A program made the position numbers and the translations under genes. A stretch of DNA of 12,952 nucleotides from Sphingobacteriaceae bacterium (lineage in GTDB: Bacteria > Bacteroidota > Bacteroidia > Sphingobacteriales > Sphingobacteriaceae), in the NCBI GenBank assembly GCA_947478315.1, contig CANJWF010000018.1, forward strand, positions 1 to 12,952. Direction: 5' to 3'. Position 1 is the first letter of the stretch, and every line of letters begins with the position of its first letter. The notes below the pieces were generated by a model. The model ran no database searches. It was not told where the DNA came from and saw only the letters and a program-made list of their open reading frames with translations. Shown here one piece after another: positions 6,842-12,952 of this stretch.

Positions 6842-7540
6842 GTGGCTAGATTAACTAAAAATCAAAAATTAGTACTATCTAAACTTGAACAAGGTAAATC
6901 TTATTCACTTAAGGATGCCTCAAATTTGGTTAAGGAAATAACCACAACAAAATTTGATTCATCTGTGGATATTGATGTTCGATTGGGCGTAGATCCTCGC
7001 AAAGCGAATCAGATGGTTCGTGGTGTGGTTTCTCTTCCTCATGGAACTGGAAAAACAGTTCGAGTTTTGGTATTATGTACACCTGATAAAGAAGAAGAAG
7101 CCAAATCTGCTGGAGCAGATTATGTTGGTTTGGATGATTACATAGCTAAGATAGAAGCAGGCTGGACGGACGTAGACATCATCATTACTATGCCTAGTGT
7201 TATGGCTAAGGTTGGTAAGTTGGGGCGTGTTTTAGGACCTAGGAATTTAATGCCTAATCCTAAATCAGGCACAGTTACTGTTGAAGTAGGGAAAGCGGTT
7301 AAAGATGTAAAAGCGGGAAAAATAGATTTTAAAGTTGATAAAACGGGCATTATTCATACTTCGATTGGTAAAGTGTCCTTTTCGTCAGATAAAATTTATG
7401 AAAATGCAATTGAAGTACTTCAGACGATTGCTAAACTGAAGCCATCTTCCGCAAAAGGTACTTATTTTAAAAGTATTCATATGTCATCTACCATGAGTCC
7501 TGGCATAGAAATTGAAGCTAAAACAGTAGCGGGAATTTAA
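6842..7540 (+). CDS. rplA: 50S ribosomal protein L1
   Basis: L1 forms the mobile stalk at the ribosomal E site and, in the family generally, represses its own rplK-rplA mRNA. The product has 232 residues. The start is GTG at 6842; it gives the expected MARLTKNQK opening, and no ATG is available at this point. The two-domain L1 fold is evident from VDPRKANQMVRG near the N-terminus, the signature MxKVGKLGRVLGPRNLMPNPK at about 121-141, and FKVDKTGIIHTSIGKVSF in the rRNA-binding half. It follows rplK by 28 nt and stops 2 nt before the rplJ ATG, a spacing that suggests translational coupling of L1 and L10. Confidence 0.98.
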   Translation: MARLTKNQKLVLSKLEQGKSYSLKDASNLVKEITTTKFDSSVDIDVRLGVDPRKANQMVRGVVSLPHGTGKTVRVLVLCTPDKEEEAKSAGADYVGLDDYIAKIEAGWTDVDIIITMPSVMAKVGKLGRVLGPRNLMPNPKSGTVTVEVGKAVKDVKAGKIDFKVDKTGIIHTSIGKVSFSSDKIYENAIEVLQTIAKLKPSSAKGTYFKSIHMSSTMSPGIEIEAKTVAGI

Positions 7541-7542
7541 TC

Positions 7543-8061
7543 ATGAGAAAAGAAGAAAAATACGAAATTGTTAATGCTCTCAAGGAAGAAATGTTGGAGT
7601 ACGGTAATTTTTACATTACAGATACTTCCGATTTAACAGTAGCTAAAATTAATGCTATTCGAAGAAAATGTTTCGAGAGTGATATCAAAATGCAGGTTGT
7701 TAAGAATACCTTAATTAAGAAGGCAATGGAATCTATAGATTCTGATTTTCAACCTATTTATCCTGTATTAAAAGGTTCATCATCTATTTTGTTTTCTAGG
7801 ACAGCTAATGCTCCTGCCAAATTGATAAAAACATTAAGACAAGAAGGAGACAAACCTGTTTTGAAAGCTGCTTATATTGATTTTTCATTTTTTATTGGAG
7901 ACGATCAGTTAGATGCTTTAGTTAATTTGAAATCTAAAGAAGAATTGGTTGGCGATATTATTGCTTTACTTCAATCTCCAGTCAAAAATGTCTTATCAGG
8001 TTTGCAGTCAAGTAAAAATAAATTGGCGGGCATTGTAAAAACATTACAAGAAAGAGGTTAA
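7543..8061 (+). CDS. rplJ: 50S ribosomal protein L10
   Basis: L10 anchors L7/L12 dimers to the 23S rRNA at the base of the stalk. At 172 residues it matches the family. The N-terminal rRNA-binding domain contains VVKNTL (52-57) and the LKGSSSILF strand. The C-terminal helix from about residue 138 is the L7/L12 docking helix. ATG 7543 begins only 2 nt after the rplA stop, so no separate leader exists for the L10 autogenous control known in E. coli; ribosomes finishing rplA may re-initiate here. Any L10-(L7/L12) feedback would need a site inside rplA or further upstream. rplL follows after 71 nt. Confidence 0.97.
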   Translation: MRKEEKYEIVNALKEEMLEYGNFYITDTSDLTVAKINAIRRKCFESDIKMQVVKNTLIKKAMESIDSDFQPIYPVLKGSSSILFSRTANAPAKLIKTLRQEGDKPVLKAAYIDFSFFIGDDQLDALVNLKSKEELVGDIIALLQSPVKNVLSGLQSSKNKLAGIVKTLQERG

Positions 8062-8132
8062 ACGGACACCCATTTAAAGTTCGTTGATTTAATAAATTAA
8101 TCAAATTAGTAAACATTTAAAATTTTTATAAA

Positions 8133-8507
8133 ATGGCAGATTTAAAAGCTTTTGCTGAACAATTGGTAAACTTAACAGTTAAGGAAGTTAATGAATTAGC
8201 TCAAATATTGAAAGACGAATACGGTATTGAGCCGGCCGCCGCCGCTGTTGCTGTTGCCGCCGCTGCTGCTCCAGCCGCCGCCGCTGCTGAAGAAAAAACA
8301 TCGTTTGATGTAATTTTGAAAGAAGCAGGTGGTCAGAAATTAGCTGTAGTTAAAATCGTGAAAGATTTAACAGGTTTAGGATTAAAAGAAGCTAAAGATT
8401 TAGTAGACGGTGCTCCAAAACCATTGAAAGAGGGTGTTGCTAAAGACGAAGCTGAGGCACTAAAAAAGGCATTAGAAGAAGCAGGAGCTGTTGTTGAAAT
8501 TAAGTAA
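8133..8507 (+). CDS. rplL: 50S ribosomal protein L7/L12
   Basis: L7/L12 is the multicopy stalk protein that recruits the translational GTPases. The product has 124 residues in three parts: an N-terminal dimerisation domain (about 1-32), an Ala-rich flexible hinge (about 34-52, 15 Ala of 18 residues from 35), and the factor-binding C-terminal domain (about 55-124). The last shows FDVILKEAG, KLAVVKIVKDLTGLGLKEAK and the terminal EEAGAVVEIK. The 71-nt spacer before it contains an AT-rich imperfect inverted repeat (TTGATT 8084-8089, AATCAA 8099-8104) but no recognisable promoter. The gene is needed in several copies per ribosome, so a way to raise its expression above rplJ is expected; the hairpin beyond its stop codon could lower read-through into rpoB. 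Confidence 0.98.
   Translation: MADLKAFAEQLVNLTVKEVNELAQILKDEYGIEPAAAAVAVAAAAAPAAAAAEEKTSFDVILKEAGGQKLAVVKIVKDLTGLGLKEAKDLVDGAPKPLKEGVAKDEAEALKKALEEAGAVVEIK
8235..8288 (+). repeat. GC-rich alanine-codon repeat in the rplL hinge
   Basis: This 54-base block encodes the Ala-rich hinge, using only GCC and GCT for alanine, and 42 of 54 bases are G or C in an otherwise AT-rich gene. The 12-mer GCCGCCGCCGCT appears twice (8235-8246 and 8274-8285), which suggests growth by slippage or local duplication. Hinge length is tolerant of such change. Confidence 0.75.
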
Positions 8508-8537
8508 TACAACTTTCTATTTTCACTTATAGAGAAC

Positions 8538-8564
8538 TAGACTCTGGTATTTTACTAGAGTCTA
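8538..8564 (+). terminator. rplL-rpoB intergenic hairpin (attenuator or processing site)
   Basis: TAGACTCTGGTA (8538-8549) pairs with TACTAGAGTCTA (8553-8564) as 12 base pairs with one G-T wobble and a TTT loop. It is followed by a pyrimidine-rich stretch (TTCCTATTTTC). It lies 30 nt after the rplL stop. In E. coli the same gap holds a partial terminator and an RNase III site that reduce rpoBC relative to rplL, so an equivalent role is likely here. Confidence 0.65.
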
Positions 8565-8581
8565 TTCCTATTTTCTATACC

Positions 8582-8614
8582 GTCCGAATTTCTATGGTTC
8601 AATCGTTATCGGAC
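8582..8614 (+). repeat. second inverted repeat before rpoB
   Basis: GTCCGA (8582-8587) is the exact reverse complement of TCGGAC (8609-8614), with a 21-nt loop. It follows the stronger 12-bp hairpin by 17 nt and precedes the rpoB start by 66 nt. A 6-bp stem with a large loop is weak on its own, so it is listed as possible leader structure only. Confidence 0.3.
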
Positions 8615-8680
8615 ACTACTCTTAGTAAGTTTTACATAGATTATATTTAAAATTGGTTCTTACACTAAAACTTTACTCCC

Positions 8681-11600
8681 TTGGCAGACAAAACTAATCA
8701 AAGAATAAGTTTCGCGACTAGCAAACAAGTATTGGATTACCCTGACTTTTTGGACGTTCAACTTCAATCTTTTAAGGAATTTTTTCAATTAGAAACAACC
8801 TCTGATAATCGTCATAAAGAAGGTCTTTTTAAGGTATTTGCAGAGAATTTCCCCATTACAGACTCAAGAAATATTTTTGTTTTGGAGTTTTTGGATTATT
8901 TCATAGATCCTCCCCGTTATTCTATTACTGAATGTATAGAACGAGGATTGACCTATAGTGTGCCATTAAAAGCAAAATTACGTTTATCATGTAATGATGA
9001 GGAACATGAAGACTTTGAAACAATTGTGCAAGATGTTTATCTAGGTACTATTCCTTACATGACACCGAAGGGTACATTTGTTATAAATGGAGCAGAACGA
9101 GTCATTGTTTCGCAGTTGCATCGTTCTCCTGGTGTATTTTTTGGACAAAGTAGGCACACCAATGGAACTAAATTGTATTCGGCTAGAGTTATTCCTTTCA
9201 AAGGTTCTTGGATAGAGTTTGCTACAGACGTAAATAACGTTATGTATGCTTATATTGATCGCAAGAAAAAATTTCCTGTTACAACTTTATTGCGTGCAAT
9301 TGGATATGATTCAGACAGAGAAATATTAGAACTTTTTGATTTAGCCGACGAAGTAAAAGTTAGCAAATCGGGGTTAAAGAAAATGGTGGGGCGTAAGTTA
9401 GCCGCTAGGGTACTTAGAAAATGGGTTGAAGATTTTGTGGATGAAGATACAGGAGAAGTTGTATCTATAGACCGTAATGAAATTATTCTCGAAAGAGAAA
9501 CCGTACTAGAAGATGATCATATTGATTTAATCATTGATGCTGGCGTCAAGTCAATTATTTTAGCAAAAGAAGACGCATCGCACAACGCAGATTATTCAAT
9601 TATATATAATACACTTCAAAAAGATACTTCCAATTCAGAAAAAGAAGCGGTTGAGTATATCTATAGACAGTTGCGTAATGCAGATCCTCCTGATGAAGAA
9701 ACTGCTAGAGGTATCATAGAACGTTTATTCTTTTCAGATAAACGATATGATTTAGGAGATGTAGGTCGTTATCGTATCAATAGAAAATTGAAATTAGAGA
9801 CCTCGCCAGAGGTAAAGGTTCTCACGAAAGCGGATATTATTGCTATCGTAAAATACTTAATTAAACTGATTAATTCCAAAGCAGAGGTTGACGATATAGA
9901 TCATTTATCTAACCGTCGTGTTAAAACAGTAGGCGAACAATTATATGCTCAATTTGGGGTTGGTTTAGCTCGTATGGCTCGTACTATTCGCGAGCGTATG
10001 AACATTCGCGACAACGAAGTGTTTACTCCGATGGACTTGATTAACGCAAGAACATTGTCTTCTGTTATCAATTCCTTTTTTGGAACTAATCAGTTGTCGC
10101 AGTTTATGGATCAAACCAATCCTTTGGCAGAGATAACTCATAAACGTAGATTGTCTGCTTTAGGTCCAGGGGGCTTGTCTCGAGAACGTGCAGGTTTTGA
10201 AGTTCGTGACGTTCATTATACGCATTATGGACGTTTGTGTACGATTGAAACTCCCGAAGGTCCTAACATAGGTTTGATTTCCTCCCTTTGTGTACATGCC
10301 AAAATTAATAGTTTAGGATTTATTGAAACACCGTATCGGAAAGTTGAAAGCGGAAGAGTTGTAGTTGAAGAACCTGTAATTTACTTGTCTGCCGAAGATG
10401 AAGATGGGAAAACTATTGCTCAAGCTAATGCTCAATATGATGATAAAGGCAAGTTTTTAACTCCGAAGGTTAAATCTAGGTATGAGGGAGATTTTCCAGT
10501 AATAGAGCCAGAAAAAATTGATTTAGTGGATATTGCGCCTAATCAGATTACATCAATAGCAGCTTCTATGATTCCATTTTTGGAACATGATGATGCCAAC
10601 CGTGCGTTGATGGGTTCTAACATGCAACGTCAAGCCGTGCCTTTGCTTCGTCCTGAAGCACCTGTAGTTGGTACAGGATTAGAAGCGAGAGTAGCTAAAG
10701 ATTCTAGAACTTTGATTAATGCCGAAGGTACAGGAGTTGTTGAATATGTAGACGCCAACGAAATTGTTATTCGCTACGATAGAAATGAAGAGGATCGGTT
10801 ACTTTCTTTTGAAGGAGATGCTCGGTCATATTCACTGATTAAGTTCAAGAAAACTAATCAAAATACCTGTGTCAATCTGAAGCCTATTGTTAAAAAAGGA
10901 GATAAAGTTGTTAAAGGTCAAGTTCTTACAGAAGGTTATGCTACAGAAGATGGCGAGCTAGCTTTGGGTAGAAATTTGAAAGTAGCGTTCATGCCTTGGC
11001 AAGGATTTAACTTTGAGGATGCGATAGTGATATCTGAAAGAGTAGTAAGTCAAGACATCTTTACTTCATTACATATTGAAGAATTTGAGTTAGACGTTAG
11101 AGATACCAAGCGTGGAGAAGAGGAATTAACGGCAGATATTCCTAATGTAAGCGAAGAAGCAACTAGAGATTTAGATGATAATGGAGTGATACGCGTTGGA
11201 GCCGAAGTTAAAGAAGGTGACATTTTAATTGGGAAAATTACCCCTAAGGGGGAATCAGATCCCTCGCCAGAAGAAAAACTTTTACGGGCTATTTTTGGAG
11301 ACAAAGCAGGTGATGTAAAAGATGCATCTTTGAAAGCACCTCCATCCATTAAAGGTGTTGTTATTGATACTAAGTTATTTTCTCGTGCAAAAAAATTAAC
11401 AAAAACAGAAGAGAAAAAACTTATTGACAAACTAGATGAGCAACATCAGAAAGCAGTTAAACAACTCAAAGAAACTTTAGTAGAAAAATTATTCTATTTA
11501 GTTAATGGAAAAACTTCACAGGGAGTTTATAACGTTTACAAAGAGTTATTAATAGCTAAGGGAGTTAAGTTTACTCAAAAAATCTTGTCAGATTTGGATT

Positions 11601-12484
11601 ATGCTCATATAAATCCTACGAAATGGACTACAGAGGATGATAGAAACGACAAAATTAAACTCTTATTACATAATTATAATATTAAACTGAACGAGGAGTT
11701 AGGAGCTTATAAACGAGAAAAATTTGCCATTAGTGTAGGAGATGAATTGCCTTCAGGTATTGTGCAAATGGCTAAAGTTTACATCGCTAAGAAACGTAAA
11801 TTGAAAGTAGGCGATAAAATGGCGGGACGTCATGGTAATAAGGGTATTGTTGCAAAAATTGTACGTGATGAGGATATGCCATTTTTAGACGATGGAACTC
11901 CTGTTGATATCGTTCTGAACCCATTAGGTGTGCCTTCAAGGATGAATTTAGGTCAAATTTATGAAACTGTTTTAGGTTGGGCAGGTAAAGAATTAGGTGT
12001 GAAATTTGCAACGCCTATTTTCGATGGAGCATCTCATGAACAGGTTGAAGAATGGGTAGCCAAAGCTGGTTTACCTAAATCTGGTAGAACTTATTTGTAT
12101 GATGGATTAACTGGAGAGCGTTTTGATCAACCTACGACAGTTGGAATTATATATATGTTAAAATTAGGACATATGGTTGATGATAAAATGCATGCACGTT
12201 CCATTGGACCATACTCTTTGATTACTCAACAACCTTTAGGAGGTAAAGCCCAATTTGGGGGACAACGTTTTGGAGAGATGGAGGTATGGGCATTGGAGGC
12301 TTTTGGAGCATCTAATATTTTGCAAGAAATACTTACGGTTAAATCGGATGATGTGGTAGGTCGTGCTAAAACCTATGAAGCAATCGTTAAAGGAGATAAT
12401 TTACCAACACCTTCTGTCCCTGAATCATTCAATGTATTGGTTCATGAGTTGAGAGGCTTAGGTTTAGATATTACCCTAGAGTAA
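8681..12484 (+). CDS. rpoB: DNA-directed RNA polymerase subunit beta
   Basis: The beta subunit forms one pincer of RNA polymerase and part of the active site. The product has 1267 residues, normal for Bacteroidetes. The start is TTG at 8681: an in-frame stop lies at 8666-8668, no other start precedes it, and the TTG gives the family opening (MADKTNQRISFA, with YPDFLDVQLQSF following). The rifampicin region reads QLSQFMDQ (471-478) and HKRRLSALGPGG (487-498). Asp477, His487, Arg490 and Ser492 match E. coli 516, 526, 529 and 531, so the site is wild type. Active-site elements include NFEDA (777-781), LMGSNMQRQAVPLL (643-656) and GDKMAGRHGNKG (1044-1055) with the two conserved lysines. A charged, lysine-rich segment at about 900-1010 looks like the variable insert region near E. 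coli dispensable region II. rpoC follows after 110 nt. Confidence 0.99.
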   Translation: MADKTNQRISFATSKQVLDYPDFLDVQLQSFKEFFQLETTSDNRHKEGLFKVFAENFPITDSRNIFVLEFLDYFIDPPRYSITECIERGLTYSVPLKAKLRLSCNDEEHEDFETIVQDVYLGTIPYMTPKGTFVINGAERVIVSQLHRSPGVFFGQSRHTNGTKLYSARVIPFKGSWIEFATDVNNVMYAYIDRKKKFPVTTLLRAIGYDSDREILELFDLADEVKVSKSGLKKMVGRKLAARVLRKWVEDFVDEDTGEVVSIDRNEIILERETVLEDDHIDLIIDAGVKSIILAKEDASHNADYSIIYNTLQKDTSNSEKEAVEYIYRQLRNADPPDEETARGIIERLFFSDKRYDLGDVGRYRINRKLKLETSPEVKVLTKADIIAIVKYLIKLINSKAEVDDIDHLSNRRVKTVGEQLYAQFGVGLARMARTIRERMNIRDNEVFTPMDLINARTLSSVINSFFGTNQLSQFMDQTNPLAEITHKRRLSALGPGGLSRERAGFEVRDVHYTHYGRLCTIETPEGPNIGLISSLCVHAKINSLGFIETPYRKVESGRVVVEEPVIYLSAEDEDGKTIAQANAQYDDKGKFLTPKVKSRYEGDFPVIEPEKIDLVDIAPNQITSIAASMIPFLEHDDANRALMGSNMQRQAVPLLRPEAPVVGTGLEARVAKDSRTLINAEGTGVVEYVDANEIVIRYDRNEEDRLLSFEGDARSYSLIKFKKTNQNTCVNLKPIVKKGDKVVKGQVLTEGYATEDGELALGRNLKVAFMPWQGFNFEDAIVISERVVSQDIFTSLHIEEFELDVRDTKRGEEELTADIPNVSEEATRDLDDNGVIRVGAEVKEGDILIGKITPKGESDPSPEEKLLRAIFGDKAGDVKDASLKAPPSIKGVVIDTKLFSRAKKLTKTEEKKLIDKLDEQHQKAVKQLKETLVEKLFYLVNGKTSQGVYNVYKELLIAKGVKFTQKILSDLDYAHINPTKWTTEDDRNDKIKLLLHNYNIKLNEELGAYKREKFAISVGDELPSGIVQMAKVYIAKKRKLKVGDKMAGRHGNKGIVAKIVRDEDMPFLDDGTPVDIVLNPLGVPSRMNLGQIYETVLGWAGKELGVKFATPIFDGASHEQVEEWVAKAGLPKSGRTYLYDGLTGERFDQPTTVGIIYMLKLGHMVDDKMHARSIGPYSLITQQPLGGKAQFGGQRFGEMEVWALEAFGASNILQEILTVKSDDVVGRAKTYEAIVKGDNLPTPSVPESFNVLVHELRGLGLDITLE

Positions 12485-12594
12485 ATTTTGTCATTTGGTA
12501 GTTATCCGTGAGAGGTTGTGAATAATTATTGAGCATACAGTTATAATTGTTTCATCGTCAATATCAATGGATAATTCATAATTAGAAAAAAATT

Positions 12595-12952
12595 ATGTCG
12601 TATAAAAAAGATAGTAAAATCAAAAGTAATTTCACTTCTATAACCATTAGTTTGGCATCTCCTGAAGCTATTTTAGAGCGTTCAAGTGGTGAAGTGTTGA
12701 AACCCGAAACCATTAATTACAGAACTTATAAACCTGAACGAGATGGGTTGTTTTGTGAGCGGATTTTTGGACCAATAAAGGATTACGAATGTCATTGTGG
12801 TAAATATAAGCGCATTCGTTACAAGGGTATTGTTTGTGACCGTTGTGGTGTTGAAGTCACAGAGAAAAAAGTTCGTAGAGAACGTATGGGACACATTAAC
12901 TTAGTTGTTCCTGTTGCTCATATTTGGTATTTCCGTTCGTTACCAAATAAAA
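12595..12952 (+). CDS. rpoC: DNA-directed RNA polymerase subunit beta' (5' part, cut by window end)
   Basis: Only the first 119 codons are present and the frame is open to the window edge. The sequence starts MSYKKDSKIKSNF at ATG 12595, then shows ISLASPEAILERSSGEVLKPETI and the RDGLFCERIFGP motif (50-60) of the beta' N-terminus. The first zinc site is complete: Cys66, Cys68, Cys81 and Cys84 in ECHCGK and VCDRCG. Clamp residues VTEKKVRRERMGHI follow. The 110-nt spacer after rpoB contains no clear promoter or strong hairpin, so co-transcription with rpoB is expected. An A7 run (12585-12591) lies just ahead of the ATG, typical of Bacteroidetes starts lacking Shine-Dalgarno. Confidence 0.98.
   Translation, partial: MSYKKDSKIKSNFTSITISLASPEAILERSSGEVLKPETINYRTYKPERDGLFCERIFGPIKDYECHCGKYKRIRYKGIVCDRCGVEVTEKKVRRERMGHINLVVPVAHIWYFRSLPNK

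Noticed and set aside
8594..8650. 18-codon open frame (MVQSLSDTTLSKF...) in the rplL-rpoB gap, a possible leader peptide
   Set aside because: No ribosome binding site, no run of regulatory codons, and it overlaps the second inverted repeat; frames this short are expected by chance.
10082..10180. Possible rifampicin-resistance substitutions in rpoB
   Set aside because: The key residues Asp477, His487, Arg490 and Ser492 are the sensitive types; the changes seen (Thr479, Ala483, Leu491) are conservative differences from E. coli.
11050..11430. Minus-strand open frame of 126 codons inside rpoB
   Set aside because: It is antisense to conserved rpoB coding sequence, with serine-rich composition typical of a shadow frame and no recognisable domain. 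Other antisense frames in the window were dismissed likewise.

Overview
The window is a low-G+C Bacteroidota (Bacteroidetes) chromosome segment, transcribed entirely on the + strand. The lineage call rests on four things. There is a TonB-dependent receptor with a carboxypeptidase-regulatory-like N-terminal domain paired with a DUF4249 lipoprotein. RpoB, EF-Tu and L7/L12 are of the Bacteroidetes type. A near-perfect Bacteroidetes promoter (TTTG, 18-nt spacer, TAnnTTTG) sits before the tRNAs. Start codons lie in A-rich contexts without Shine-Dalgarno sequences. I cannot place the genus; Bacteroidales is a guess.

Layout. Positions 1-96 are AT-rich with no gene seen. Positions 97-3549 hold an outer-membrane transport pair: a TonB-dependent receptor (181-2598) and its DUF4249 lipoprotein partner (2656-3549). 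Positions 3590-4037 hold a promoter and four tRNAs: Thr(TGT), Tyr(GTA), Gly(TCC), Thr(GGT). Then come tuf (4122-5309), a long hairpin, tRNA-Trp(CCA), secE, nusG, a hairpin overlapping the nusG stop, rplK, rplA, rplJ, rplL, a strong hairpin, rpoB (8681-12484), and the first 119 codons of rpoC, which runs off the window.

How the genes work together. The second part is the ancient translation/transcription supercluster: delivery of aminoacyl-tRNA (EF-Tu), protein export (SecE), transcription elongation (NusG), the L1 and L11 stalks and L10-L7/L12 stalk of the large ribosomal subunit, and the two large RNA polymerase subunits. Its tRNA-tRNA-tRNA-tRNA-tuf order matches E. coli thrU-tyrU-glyT-thrT-tufB, with tRNA-Trp added before secE. 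The hairpins after tuf, after nusG and between rplL and rpoB are the likely points where transcript levels of the subunits are adjusted.

I found no undescribed biological system. All genes belong to known families. The points of interest are non-coding: three strong inverted repeats, a tandem octamer before rplK, a TTG start for rpoB, a 2-nt rplA-rplJ junction, and a GC-rich codon repeat in the rplL hinge. No intergenic stretch exceeds about 180 bases.
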